Shown here piece after piece: positions 46,226 to 58,686 of a stretch of DNA of 64,000 nt; position 1 is the first letter of the stretch; the number at the start of each line of letters is the position of its first letter. The translations under genes were made by a program, and so were the position numbers. The DNA comes from Diaporthe sp. PMI_573 (Eukaryota; Ascomycota; Sordariomycetes; Diaporthales; Diaporthaceae), in the NCBI GenBank assembly GCA_021399435.1, contig JAJTUP010000001.1:868001-932000 (forward strand), given 5' to 3'. The notes under the pieces are model-generated. The model was not told the DNA's origin. It was given only the letters and a program-made list of their open reading frames with translations, and made no database searches.

Positions 46226-46631
46226 CTCCCAACGCTGCACAGCAGCACCATACCCGGATGACCGACGCGACACAAACGCACGCTTCGACATCGACATCAA
46301 GATTGACACGACACAGCACCGCAGAAGGCCCAAGCATTTAGGAGAGACCCTCGCCACGGAAGAGCGTACATAATACCCAGAGGCGGCGATTGACACGAAG
46401 CATTCCAACGTACATACAACCACCTGCATACCGTACACTTACGCTTCGACTGTCCAAGACACAACCACGCGCTGGTTTCGACACCACACCACGATACCCC
46501 CCCCCATCTGTTCGGCTGCACGCCAAGAGTAATTGTACTCAGCAAGCAGCCCGTTTGAATTGAATCGAATTGCATAAACAACATACAATATTGTCCACAT
46601 TTGTAATATCTAGTCTTCTTCAACCTTCACG

Positions 46632-47566
46632 ATGGGTATGTCGCTCCCTTCCTGGTCCTCCCTTGGCTCCTCACAACTCGGCCCTTCTTCCCCTTCCCCC
46701 AAACTCGAACCCGCCGAGGGGCTCAAGCCAGCGTCACATCGGCCACCGCCTACATCCCCAAATCAGACCTCAAAACCTGAATCTGATGATGGATTGGGGC
46801 CACCTGACTGACCCGCCTCTCCCACAGCGCAAACGACCATCGTCCCCTTCTCGACACTGCCGGCCTGCGTGTCATCCTGCGGCCCCCTCTTCGACGTTAA
46901 CGGCGCCTGCGTGCCCCCGGCCGCACCAACAGCCGATGCCTCCGCCTACGACGCCTGTTTCTGCTCGGACGCCCGGCTCGCCGCATTCTCCACCACAACG
47001 GGGGGCGTGTGCGATGCCGCCTGCGCCGCAGATCCTTCGGGCCTGGCCACCCTCACGAGCTGGTACCAGAGCCTGTGCGGCAACGTGGCGGAGGGTAGCG
47101 AGCTCGACGTCGTCGAGCAGCAGCGGGAGCTCGGGCAGTTCCTCGTCAAGCTCAAGTTCAGGTGGTGGCGGCGGTTCATGGTAAGCATTGCCCCTGACTC
47201 ACAAGTAGCCGCCATAAAACTGTAGACTAACGCATCAACTCCAGGCTCGACGGCCACTGGCGCTGGGTAGTCTTCATCATAGTCATGGTCCTCGGCATCG
47301 CAGGCATCTGGATCGGCGCGGCCTTCTGGCGGCGCTCGTACCTGCGCAAGAAGGACCGCCAGTACGCGCTGGGCAAGAACATCGCCCAGCGGACAGGCTC
47401 AGGCCAGAACACCTACGGCGGCGAGTCCGGCGGCACGCCCACACGTTCGGAGGGCTCCATGCACCCCGGAAGGCCGGGCGTCTTCATGCCAGCCACCATC
47501 TCCGAAGCCAACGTCTACGAGACGGAGAAGCCCGCCAAGACCAACAAGTGGCGCGTCAGGACTTGA
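46632..47566 (+). CDS. Cys-rich single-pass membrane protein
   Basis: Exon 1 codes only ATG plus one base (46632-46635). After a 192-nt intron, exon 2 (46828-47161) and exon 3 (47245-47566) complete 219 residues. The outer part has regularly spaced cysteines (PACVSSCGPLFDVNGACVPP, YDACFCSDARL, GGVCDAACAADP, YQSLCGN), a pattern of fungal surface proteins. One membrane helix follows (VVFIIVMVLGIAGIWIGAAF, about 121-141), then a basic RRSYLRKKDRQ stop-transfer and a polar tail with TGSGQNTYGG. There is no clear N-terminal signal peptide, so the helix may act as anchor. The donor of intron 2 (GTGGTG) is chosen because it is the only one that keeps frame. A better-looking GTAAGC site 19 nt downstream would break it. 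I recall this as a conserved uncharacterised family in Pezizomycotina. Confidence 0.75.
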
Positions 47567-49348
47567 GCCGGGGGCCGTAGAAAGGAGGTGGAACTATGAA
47601 AAACGGTAATGACTCGGCCGACATCTACGACTATTGGGCCCCGCTGGGGGAATCACACGGCTCGAAGAGAGGGCGGCCATTTGTTTCTCTACATGTCATT
47701 CCGGGGGCACGCACTTGCATCTGGGGAAAAGGACCTCCCAGCAGCAAAGCAAGCTGTGGTCCTGATTGACCAGACTACTGGGTCGGGATACCTCCAAAAA
47801 GAAGGGCGGGCTGGCGTTTTATGTCCCATTTTTGGTATTTTTTTGGTGTGGTGTAGGCGACCGATGAACGTCCCTGCTGCACCTAGGAGGCGTTTTTTAC
47901 CGCGGGATGGCTGCGGCTGTTGGTCTTTGTTATTTTTTGGAAGGAATGGATTTTATAACGAACTCAAAAATGTGGTTTGTTATTGGCTTTGTTCCTGTGA
48001 TGCTGGGGCAAGAAGAAGAGGAGGGAGGGATGGGAATGAAGAGGAAGGATCACTATCGGCACACCGCCATCATCATCGCCAGAACAACTCTTCACAACTA
48101 CGAATTTCTTATTTCTTCAACTACTGGCTACAGGCATCTATATATATCTCAATACCAACCAACATCCTGCCCTCCTGTCTACCTACCTACTTCTTCTGTG
48201 CCTGTTCCGTCGCGTGGGTTGGATGTGAGGAAGATGAGGGGACAGGAAGGATTTCAGCTTTCACCTCAGCTTTTTATTTGAAGCCCCCATCGCACAGCAT
48301 ATGCACTCCCCTGCGTCGTGAAGCTGATGCCTAGAACCATCGATCGGGCCATGGGGTCAACACAATACTTGAAACGAGATCTAATCGGACTGAGAGCCAA
48401 GAGGGAAAACGGACCCAAGTTATCTTGTCTTCAATTGCTACCTACTGACAGGTAAGAGCGTATACCCAAACTCCCTCCCGAGGGAATGGGGGGGGGTCGC
48501 TACAGTCCTAGGTAAGGGGGATGGGGAGGGCCGCCAGAGGGGCATAACGCCTCACCAAAATTTTGAAATGCACCGAGCAAGTGAGTGAGTGAGTGAGTGA
48601 GTGACCAGTTGTCTTGATTCTCGCTCGACATGGCCCCCAAGTCCCCATACAAGCTTTCAAGGGTGTGTCCCAGCAGTCAACGGGGGGCAGCCCAATACTT
48701 AGGTCAGGTCATGCCTGATGCATGGATCACAGCTCCGTCCGAGCTGGGCAGACTGGATGAAATGACTGGACTTGCCTGGGGGGTGGCCGCCATATCGCAT
48801 GAAAATAACCTACAAGGGCTCCCCCTGATGGCAACGCGACACCCACACCAAACACCTTTGTGGCAGCTTTATTTAAGATTTCTTTTGCACGCAGGAAATG
48901 GAAGCCAGGCAGGCTTCTGGAAGCCGGCGCGACGGGCGTGTGTATTTTGTGTGAATGATGACATCTTGAGCTGGATCACGGTGCAGTCGACACACGCGCC
49001 ACTGCATATGACTCCTTGATAACGCAGAAGAAACATCACCAGAAGCTCAATAGCATTCATTTTTATCCAGAATTCTCATTCGATATCTATAGGTATGATA
49101 TGATGACAAGAACGCGTGCCCGTCTATGCTATGAACTTTGAAAATATTTTTTAATCGCTTTTTGCCCAGTCGCCCAGTCTTAGTGCTCGTTCGTGTGCTC
49201 GTATTTTCCTCATCTCCCTCCTCTTCACTCACTGCCTGACTCTCTCCTACCTCCTTTGCCTGATACTTACTCAGGTCGTTGTTGATCGGCACGATAGCCC
49301 CTGAATATCCAAATGCGCCCGCCCTCCTTCCTCTCCAATGCAAAAACC
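47567..49348. other. Convergent intergenic region
   Basis: 1.78 kb between the membrane-protein gene and glycogen debranching enzyme, holding their 3' ends. A 241-codon plus frame (47609-48334) exists. It is low in coding character, overlaps homopolymer-rich sequence and has no domain. Confidence 0.45.
48574..48604 (+). repeat. GTGA tetranucleotide microsatellite
   Basis: About six to seven perfect GTGA units precede GACCAGTTG. Confidence 0.8.
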
Positions 49349-52300
49349 TCAGGTCGAGATGCTTAGCTTGCCCAGCCCGACGTCGTCCCCGCTCTGGTAC
49401 TCGGCGGCATCCATGTAGAGGTCAATCAGGCAACTAGCCGACCAGGCTTGGGTAGGGCACTGTTTGGATAATTGTCAGCATCTGTTCCGTATTACATCGC
49501 ATCACGTTTCTCAGGGACAACCTAAACTTACCGAATCGCCACAGTGCTCCCCATTCTTCTGCGTCAGCTCCGCCAGCCCGGCCCACGGGCTCTCCTTGAT
49601 CATCCCCTTGCACCCCATCAGCCTCTGCGTCACCTGCTGGAACGCCTCCGTGCGGCCTTCCTTGTCCTGAGGGTCCCGGCGGAGCAGGTCGAACTTGAGC
49701 AGCGCGCGCAGGAAGTAGCCCGTGGGCCACAGCCATTCCGGTCCTTGGTGGTAGTTCCTGCCTTGGATGTCGCGAAGTCGGTCGAGTCCTCAGAGTTGAT
49801 GTAGTACGGGCGGTAGTTTAGGTCCGCGGGGTCTAGGGTCGCCATTCCGGTCGGCCCACGGAGCACGCCGTCGGTGAGCACGAGGGCGTGCAAGGCATGC
49901 TCGGGGTCGAAAAGATCTGGCGCAGCGGTCATGCTGATAGGGTAGTTGGGCCTCAGCTGGTAGTCCTCAAATTCCTTCCCAGACCTGTACAGGTCCTTGT
50001 AGATTCCACGACGGTTGATGACATTGGGGTTCACGTCGTACTTCGAGTCCTCGTCTTTCGACAGAGGCACGTAGTAGCAGCGCTCAAAGTTGGCCTTGAT
50101 CAAATCCGCCCACTCCTTGAAACCGATCGTCGACTTGTCAGCCTTCGTCACGCCGCTGTACTTGAACTTGCCCTGAGCGCTCAGGTCCTGCACCCAGCGC
50201 AGAGTGCTGTACAGCAGACCGGTGATTTCGACGGCGGCGCCATCACGAGGGGTGCCAGGGACACCCTTGGAACCCGCACGTTCAGACTCGCCCATCTTGT
50301 CCATCCATGTACCACAGTTGGACTGGTTGCCGCCAAAGATAAAGCCATTGGCCCAGTCGACCTTGATGTCGATATTGAATCCTGCGTCGCTCATTTGTGA
50401 GTCGATCTGGGGGCCCGCGTTAGCTTCACGGAAGGACATTCCCTCCGCGTGACGCTGCAGGGCCTCCTGGATAATATCCTCGATAGTGCTCTCCTGTGAA
50501 TAAGCACGAGGATCCTCAACATCAAACCATGTGTCATCGTATGGAAGGAATCGGCGCTTTGTCTTCGCCTTGAGGAGGTCGGTGCCGTTGGGTGCCAATT
50601 TGGTGAAGTCCTGGATGTTCTGCAAAAAGAACCAAATCGAGTCGCGAGAATTGTATCGAGGAGTGTTGCCAGAAGCAAGCAAATTGGGGATCATGCCGTG
50701 CTTGAGAACACTGGCAAAAGCGAGGATGTGTTCCTTGGCCTCATCAAACCGCCCCGTGCCGAGCAGAAGGCCTCGGAGGGAGATGAAGACATCACGGCCC
50801 CAACAGCGCGCCCATTCCACAGCGAAATGAGGGAGACCAGCTGCTAGAGACGGCACTAAGGTCTTGGGATAGAGGGAGCCGGAGTTGACGACTCCGAGCT
50901 CTTGCACGCTGACCATGGCCAAGCTTTGCAAGAACCACTGGCCCCTCTGCACGTTGTCGTTCATCAATGAGACGCCACGCTCCCAAGCGGCCATGTACGC
51001 AGTCCGTATCAGGAGGGCAAAATAGCGAGGCAGGAGGAAACTCGGAATCTTGCGAATCGCGTCGAATCGCTCCTTGAGCCAAGCGGTTGGCTTCCCGAGA
51101 CGAGAATACAGCTCAGCCTCGGAAGCACGTTCCAGCCGGCCGATGGTGTAATCCAAAGCCCATTGGCCATCTCGGAGGTTTTGGCACAGCGGGTGGGCGA
51201 GGTTGTTGTCCCGGATGACATCCTTCAAAATACTCCACCATCCCTGCAGGCCGGCATACACGAGCTTGCCATGGCCTGGAATGTCATAGACGCCGTCCTT
51301 ACCACCGCTGGCATCCCGCTCTTCAGCCTCACAGCGGTAGAGCAGGAAGTTGAGATCGATGAGATCCAATTCTGCAAAGGCCTCCTTCGCCCCCGACGTG
51401 ACGAAGGTATCCAAACCCGCAGAGTGCTCAGCAGCGGGGATCCAAGTCTCGAAGAGTGCGATACTGCCAGGAGGGAATTTGTCACGGACCGTGATCGTGG
51501 TGTCGTCTCCCTTGACATCGATACGGACACCGGGGAGGTCGATGACGCGGCTGGGCAGACCACGCAGCCACTTCTTGTCCTCAAGGACCTCTTTCTTGGC
51601 CTCTTCGCTTGAGTCGACCTCGAGCATCCAGCTGCCCAAGTGCCTGACTTTGGTGCCAGCAAGATGTACAGGGTTGAAGGCGCCGTTCCCGTTCCCGTAC
51701 CCCGGGAACGCGGTGTGTGCGATGAGGAAGTATCCCTTGCGGGACTCGGGATGAACCCGGTGGACAGTGACGTACTGATCCTCGTGGTGGATGAACGTCT
51801 CGTCATAGTCGTCCTGGCCCATCAGTGTGTGGATCTGATTCAGGAGCTTCTTGACACCGCCGATGCCGTTCTGACCGCCTCCAATTTTGATCTCCTTGCC
51901 GTTGGATGATTCAGACTGATACAGCCTCGTCTCACTCACAAGATCGACGAGTTTGGGGTAGATTTCATCGTAGCCCATGACACTTCCAGTCGCGCTTGCA
52001 CACATGTTGACAAGTGCAGCATTGGGCAGAGTGTCTCGAGCATCGCGTTTTTGAGCTGGTGTCTCGTTGTCGTGAGTGCAGTCCATGAAAAGCGCTTGCA
52101 CCGGCACAGGCTTGATGCGGCGAATAATCTCCCTTGTCAAGCCCGGGCCACCATTTTGCGAAGAGCCTGTTGGGGAGGTGGGCGACCTGTTCTCGTTCCT
52201 GGAGATCTCGTCCACCTCGAAACTGCCGATCGGCCGACCTCCATGCCGGTGGACCAAGCGACTGAGCTCACCCGTGCTCCAAGCCTGCATTGCCTCACGA

Positions 52301-54179
52301 ATTAGCGAGCTGAGGCCAAGCCTCTTCACGAAGACGTAGTCCATCTCTTCGGATCCGGAGAAAAGCTCCGCAACCACGTAAAGATCCGGGCGGATCCGCC
52401 GGGCCTCGTCGAGAATGTGCTCAGCGACGTGGATCGGAGTGGAGTGGCAGTTGTCAATCCGGAAGCCGGCAAAGTACTTGGCCAAGGTGCGAGCGTATTT
52501 GGTCATGTGGTCCCAAAGGAAAGGGCTGTCTTCGCGGGCCTCGCCATAGCGCAATTTGACACAGTCACCCCAAACAATGACCTCACGGCGGAGGTACACC
52601 CTTGAGTCGGGCCCGGCGTTGTCGACAAGGGCGTTGCCGCCCCAAACCCAACCGTTGTTCGCAAGTGCGAGATCTTCCTTCTTGTGCTTGGCCGTCTTCT
52701 CATTTGCTGGCAATCGGGTGAAATAGGACTCAATCAATGGGCTCTTGGCCCCGATCGGGCCCATCTTAGGGCCATGTTCATCCAAGCGGCAGTACTTGAT
52801 CCGGTTGAAGAGCTGGTCAAGAATCACAGCAGACTCGGTGTCGTACTCTTGGTAGAAAGAGACGTTGATCACATCCAGTCCTGCTGTGAGCTTAGTCCGA
52901 GCATCAGCCTTCTTCGCCTCATCTGCCGACTCGAACTTTCCAAGAAGTGCCGTGATGTAGGCAGCACCAACTTCTGGCTTGAGCTTCCGTCGAAACCGCT
53001 CGCCCAGATAGTTCATGCCATCAAGTCCAGATCTTAAGAACGCCGCTTGCTCCTCGACCGTTCCGGTTGGCAGCTTGAGGGAGGCCTCATCAACCTGTCC
53101 CTCAGACCACGCCTTGACACTAGCATCCGCGTCACGATCAACATCGACGACGTAGTACTCCCACAGCCGGATGTCACTCAGGACATCCTTGACTGCCCCC
53201 ATGATCTTCACGAGATCATCAGTCTCCTTGACCTCGATCGGGAGGCCGAGCTTTTCCAGCTTGTAGCCGAGCTCGAGCAGTCTGGTGTCCAGCAGGTAGG
53301 CCGACTCCAGCCATGGGGCGGTGGTCAAGTTGTAACCGGCATCGGGGTGGTCCTGCAGCCAATCGGTGTTGTTGGCTGTGTGGTTGAGGACGATATCCGT
53401 CAAGCTCAGCAGGGAGTGCTTCCGCTCCAGACTCTCGACCAGCTTCTGGACATCCCTCTCGCCGTCCGGAAAGCTCACCGGGTCCCAGGAGAGCTGGTCG
53501 TACAGACTGTATGGCGAGTTTGACTCTCCGCGGACCTGCAGAGGGGTGAAGTGGATCATGTTGTAGCCCCTCTCGCTGATGCCGGCGAGGTGCTTCTCCC
53601 AGTCATGAGGGTACTTGCCCATGAATTTGCTGAGAATGGAGAAGACGGACAGTGCCGGCAAGGGCAGCGGCGAGCCGTCCAGGGTCAAGCGAGGCGCAAC
53701 ATCGATATAGTAGAGGGGGGTCTTCTGCTTGGCTGCACTGGCAGAGGCATCCTTGAGCTCGGTGGACAGCTTCGGGAGAGCTGCGTAGGTGATGTAGTAG
53801 GTGTAGGGGCCGGGCTGGTAGATTGGGATGGAAATTTCTATGTCGCGAGTGAAATTGGGCACCAGCCTGGTCCAATTGAGAAGAAAGTCAGTCAGTGAGA
53901 GGTCAATTGGGCACAGAGCCAGCTCATAGAGCTGTTTAGGGCTGGTGTGGTTGTCATGACATACGGCAGCTCCCTGAACTTGTGACGCTGGAACTCTTGT
54001 CCCTGCTCGGGTATGTTGACCCACAGGCTCCCATGGCGACATATGCTCGAGGTTCCCTCGATTGTGAAGCGGATGGTGACGGGGTCGTGTGTCTTTGGGG
54101 CAATATAGACATATTGACCAGCCACGTCGGGCGAGCCGTCGTCGTTGAGGGGCAGCAGGTGAACCTCGTTAGACACCAT
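49349..54179 (-). CDS. gdb1: Glycogen debranching enzyme, with an apparent one-base frameshift
   Basis: Exons 54179-53965, 53866-49532 and 49459-49349 (introns 98 and 72 nt) total 4661 nt. One extra base is needed for an intact 1553-residue frame, the normal fungal length. The cytosolic enzyme has two activities in one chain: 4-alpha-glucanotransferase in the N-terminal half and amylo-alpha-1,6-glucosidase in the C-terminal half. Visible blocks are ISIPIYQPGPYTYYITYA, DIVLNHTANNTDWL and FRIDNCHSTPIHVAEHILD in the GH13-like half, and CWGRDVFISLRGLLLGTGRF, NQSNCGTWMDKMGES and NYHQGPEWLWPTGYFLRA in the GH133 part. The frame breaks at about 49,761: after DFATSK the read frame leaves the family, and the neighbouring frame carries RNYHQGPEWLWP onward. 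The gene ends CPTQAWSASCLIDLYMDAAE... and TGA. ATG 54194 is an alternative start. Confidence 0.93.
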
Positions 54180-56013
54180 GGTTTTTGGGATCATGTTGTC
54201 AGGACGGAAAGCTGCCCCGCGCGGAGCTGGGCAGCAGGAAGTTGGGGGGATGCGCGCATGCACACACACGTGTTTGGAGAGGAGGGGCAGGGCCTGGCTT
54301 GCTGGCAAGTGGCCCAGCCAGGAGGACGAGGGGTGGTCGGGCGGATCGGCGATTGACAGCGGGCTGGAGCTGTGGCTAGCTGGGGTTAATATGGAGAGTA
54401 TGGAGTATGGAGAACGGGGGACGCAAGACCGTACTGCTGTCGAGGGAACCGTGCAGGTCAAACCCAATTCAGGACTGGACGGTTCAGAGAGAAAATAGGA
54501 TATAGAGAAAAGATTTAGAGTTGAGAGGGGGGGGGGAACCAAGATGCAGAGTAGCAAGAGACAGAAATGTTGTCAGCGAAGGGGAGGAAATAGACTTGCA
54601 AGCGGGAGCTAGATGAAGACGATGCCGGGTTGTACTCGGTACCTACCTCCTACCTTACCTACCTAGTAGGCAATGGTAGTAGTGCTCATTGCCAAGGACA
54701 AGGAAAAGAGGGAAATGGCAGGGCTAAGGTAGCTAGCTCATGGATCTTGCGGCCCATCCAAGGTGCGGGAAGGAAGCCTCGAGGAAGGCAAGCTCCAGCT
54801 CAGAGTACTAGTCCACTGAGGTACATCGTGATGATGAAACCAAGGTCAGGCAAGGTCAGGCCAGGTCAGACCAGCCCAGGCCAATCCAGGCCATAGCTGC
54901 AGCTCAAACAGCTCAACTTGGGGGGGGGGGGCACGGGGCCGGCCAGCCTGATTGATTCTCCATCAGCAGCAAAGCAAGCAAGTAAGTGGATATGGTCTTT
55001 TTCTGGCCCGTCAGCAAAAGATACGGATACCTCCTCGGTGGGTTGGTGAGACGGGATCGAGATGGCGGCCCGGCCACGAGTCCGCATCGCATCGCACGAT
55101 GGTCTCCCCTTCAAGCTGCCGTTGAATACCTCGCTGCACCATCGTGAGAGGGTCTCCACACCGTCGAGATCGACGATGCCTCACTTGTCGACTCGCGACT
55201 GAATCGAGCAAACTCTGCTGATTGGGAAAGCTAGTCGACCAAGAGGGTTGAAGAAAATGAAAGAGAACAAGCGGGCTCGAACGCAACGTTGGCCTCCCAC
55301 GAAAGCTGCCATGCTACAAGAAGCCCCATGCTAGACTGGAAGCTAACGTGCGCAGGCAAAGGCCAGTGCAACACCAGAACCATGTCTAGCGGCTCGGGAA
55401 CAGTTTCTTGGGATGAGTGCTGTGCGGCGCTACTGCGGTGGCTCTTGGTACATGTTTGTTGGGAACAAGGCAGGCAGGGCCTGCAGGAGCGTTGTCGTTG
55501 TTGCGATAGGAACAGGAAAGGGCTCCTTCAGCCGGCCGGCCGGCTGGCCTGCCCGCCAGCTTGTCTGCCTGCCTGACTCCCGTGACGCCGTTTGGAGGGG
55601 ATAAGTTAAGCAGGCAGTTGGTGAGCCTTGACGGCAGAGATATATTTGGCAGTCTCTTGGGGCAATGCAAATCTGCAAAATCCCCATGTGCGACCGCCCA
55701 AGACGTCATCGCCCCGAGCCGAGCTCTCCCAGCTCTCCAGTCTCGGACAGCTATCGCGCCCCACTCCACTGCCCCCCGGAGCTGGAGCTCCTCAACTCGA
55801 CAAGGATCTTCGCGGAACGGCCCAGCCTCTTGACGAGTGGGACTAGATTAACTATGGCCAGCTTTCCTCGCTTTCTGACGAGGGATTTCTTGACACTGGG
55901 AGGCGACTGGATGACTGGCTCGTGACTCGTGAGCGGATGAGAGCACCAGAGTTGTCAAGGCAGTTGGTTCTGCACGATTTGGTTGGGCACAGTCGAGGTT
56001 ACAGCAGCATGTG
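54180..56013. other. Intergenic region with low-complexity tracts
   Basis: 1.83 kb with the promoter of the debranching-enzyme gene. It has a run of 12 G at about 54,920-54,931, AGGTCAGGC-type direct repeats at 54,841-54,895 and a GGCC-rich palindrome at 55,531-55,544. No gene is supported. Confidence 0.5.
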
Positions 56014-57181
56014 TCATGTTATTTCCAACCTCCCTCCTACGATATTTACGTCGCTCTCCGACAGCTGCTTTCTTATGACATCCACGGCATTCCTGTTCTC
56101 TTCCCGGATAAAGTCTTCCGTCTCTGCCCTCAGCTGGTCAACGTCGTCCTGTATCCCCGTCCGGAGGTCATCCACTTCCAGCCACACCCTCTCGTCCACG
56201 TGGCGCTCTATGTCTTGGATCTCGTCTTCGAGCTTATCTAGTCTCTCCTCGTACTTCTTCTCTTGCTCTGTCAATCGCTGGTCGACCCATGCTTTCATGC
56301 GGGTCTCCATCTGCCCCAGCTGCTCAGTAAAGATTTTGCTGCAGATTCTCTCAACGAACCCGACTTCTACACCATCCACAGCGGAATCGCTAAGCTTCCT
56401 CTTCTTGGATCCGGAGGCGGACTCGGACTCTGAACATGCATCAGCACAATGACATCCAGGCATCTAGAGACGAGTCCATCTTACCGTGGCCGGGAGGCAC
56501 TATTGGGGGCGGCGGCGGCGGAGCCTCAAGCTCTTCGTATGACGGCGGGCCTTGGGCTGTAGCTCCATCGCGAGGAGCAAAGAGCTCAGGGCCGATGATC
56601 CTGCCATTTTGGCCTTCGTAGATACCGCCGCCATCCGTAGGCGACCCGCTTAAGGAAAGCTCATGGCGGCATAATGATTCACAGAGCCACTCCAGCTGAG
56701 CCTTGTCCAGTACGGTATCTGGGACATGTAGACTGAGAGAAGTCTGTTGGGCGAGAATTTGAGCAGAGTCCAACACGGCACCGTGGACCTTGTTGTTCGG
56801 ACGCAGAGGCCAGTCATGCGCCACGAGGTCAGCTGCGTTGGTGAGTTCCAACCGCAGGCATGCCAGCTTGTGGCCCTGGAGCCGTTTGGACTCCGGTGAA
56901 AGCTCGCTAGAGTCGAGGGCAGCGGAGTGGATTCTCTCCGGCGGGATGTACAGGCAGAGACTTGTCTTCCCAGGCACGGGTTTGCGGAGCTCGAGATGGA
57001 CTCGGATCTTGAGCAGGGTGGTCTTGGAGGAGCGGTCGAGGTCAATTGCGAGGGTCACGGGATTCGAGCCGGAGTCGCTTAGATAGCACGGCTGGCCATC
57101 CTGCCCAACCCATTCTACCACGGCCGCCACCGGATTCGCCGTCTCGGGAGCATCGGGGGGTGGCGGCGGGGACGTGTTCAT
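56014..57181 (-). CDS. Uncharacterised coiled-coil protein with a basic nuclear-signal-like motif
   Basis: Two exons (57181-56485 and 56429-56014, 55-nt intron) give 370 residues. The first 230 residues contain no domain I can name. They read like a folded beta-rich domain (SKTTLLKIRVHLELRKPVPG, SLCLYIPPERIHSAALD) and then a Pro-rich linker. Exon 2 starts with ESESASGSKKRKLSDS, a likely nuclear localisation signal. It continues with a long amphipathic coiled coil (KKYEERLDKLEDEIQDIERH, VDDLRTGIQDDVDQLRAETE). The splice joins the two parts exactly in frame and removes an early stop. The layout suggests a nuclear fungal-specific protein that oligomerises through its tail. Function is unknown. 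Confidence 0.8.
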
Positions 57182-58686
57182 GACGGTGTCTTGGACCTCC
57201 CTATAAGCACATCAGCAAGTAACAAACTACAAATCAGCAAGGTCGACAAGAGATCCCTGCGTCAAGCCCGAGGGCTCGCCTGAGCAGAAGATCCCAGCCT
57301 CTGAGCCGAGAAGTCGTATCAAGGACCCAACGACACGAGTAGGCCGCTGCACTTCGCCGACCGGCAGCTCTTGGGAAGCCCCTTCCTAGTGACCAGAGAG
57401 TCGTAACCCTGGGGCCAGTGTAGGTGCAAGAATTGCAACACAGGCAGCTTTTCCAAGGCCCCGCCCAACGCCCAGAAGTGCTACCTCTGTCGCTTGGCTT
57501 TGGGAGCGAACGGCGCAGCAGTCTTCAAGTGCTACTCCGATGTGCAATGGAGTATTTGACGTTCGGCTTGAAACGACAGCAGCGGGAGAGGAGGAAGGGG
57601 GGAGGACGGCGTGCGAAGAGAGGTTGTAGGTCTGCCGAGGTGAGGTGACTGTGCCGAGAGAGCCTTCTCCAGATCCAGGTGACCTCTGTGAGGTCAAGAA
57701 GTCTGGTCTGTCGATGATAGGTGGTGGCCAGCGACCTGATAATGATAAGTACTTGGATAGACTGCGGTCATCGATGCGATGCAGTCAGTTTGGTAGGGAG
57801 CTGTTTGAGCAGAGTCGTGAGGCTAACGTGACCGGCGAGTTTGTTTGGTCCGTGCGGATGCCTTGGAAATTGGGTGGCTGGGGAACGAGCCAGCCGCCCC
57901 CCGAGCGGCTTACGTAAACGGGAGGTACGCGGGTACATCTGAGCCTCAGCGATGATCTTCCAAAGACAGCATCCACCGAGACTGCCCACTTCTTCCCTAC
58001 TTCGGCGTATGCGATTGCTTCGTTGGTGTTGAAATATTTCGAATTATTCACGATTCCTGTGAGCTACCGTATTCTTTGCTTATTGCATCCATCCTTGTTC
58101 CCGCCCAAATCTATGAATCCCAAATCCTGCGTCTCAATACTCGCAGGCATTTTCTTTGCACTCATCTCTACACCAACTCTCACAATCCATTAACAATGCT
58201 CACAATGCAGCTTCTCACTACCTCTAAGGCAGCTACGATGCACTCGCTACAAAATTCCGGCACATATATGCTACCTTGACTAGTGTGCCCCCCCCCCCTG
58301 TAAAGTACTTATGGCTTAGGCGGTTTTGCTTCTCCGAAAGGTTCCATATCTCCAAGTAATTCTTGGCCTAAGATCAATGTTGGTGGTGAGGTTTCAACAA
58401 TCGTGCTTCCCGTTGGTCGCTCCCAATCCTTGGGCTGATACGTACGAGTGGCGGACCTGCGGCACTGCTTTCGCACTGGTGCTTACGGTCTTTTGTTCAT
58501 AGTCTTCCAGCTGCCAATGCGGGCCATGGTATATGAGAACCAATTCCCGCTCTTGCGTTCCAGTTCGTCACATTTATCTGTTCTCCTCATACACCACTCC
58601 AGCTGGGATCTGAGAACTTCGATATCTGTTAGGCCACAGACATCGCCACAAGGGCAGAATTATCGAGATCGGCATCCACGTTGATC
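57182..58686. other. Intergenic region, no supported gene
   Basis: 1.5 kb with promoters of the two divergent flanking genes. A 13-base C-rich tract lies at about 58,287. Short open frames such as minus 58051-57785 have no family resemblance. Confidence 0.45.

Larger units (their letters stand above)
41997..46631. other. Gene-poor 4.6-kb region
   Basis: Only short, overlapping open frames are present on both strands, with no domain. The segment 42,915-43,110 is repeated in diverged form at 43,872-43,983. From about 45,500 on, the sequence becomes C/T- and C/A-rich with many short direct repeats. It resembles the promoter and long 5' leader of the membrane-protein gene at 46,632. Confidence 0.5.

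Noticed and set aside
47609..48334. 241-codon plus-strand open frame downstream of the membrane-protein gene
   Set aside because: It is low-complexity, rich in homopolymers, has no recognisable domain and lies in a probable 3' region.
55531..55544. Palindromic GGCC repeat as a regulatory site
   Set aside because: It is a short GC-rich palindrome in low-complexity DNA with no second copy near a gene start.
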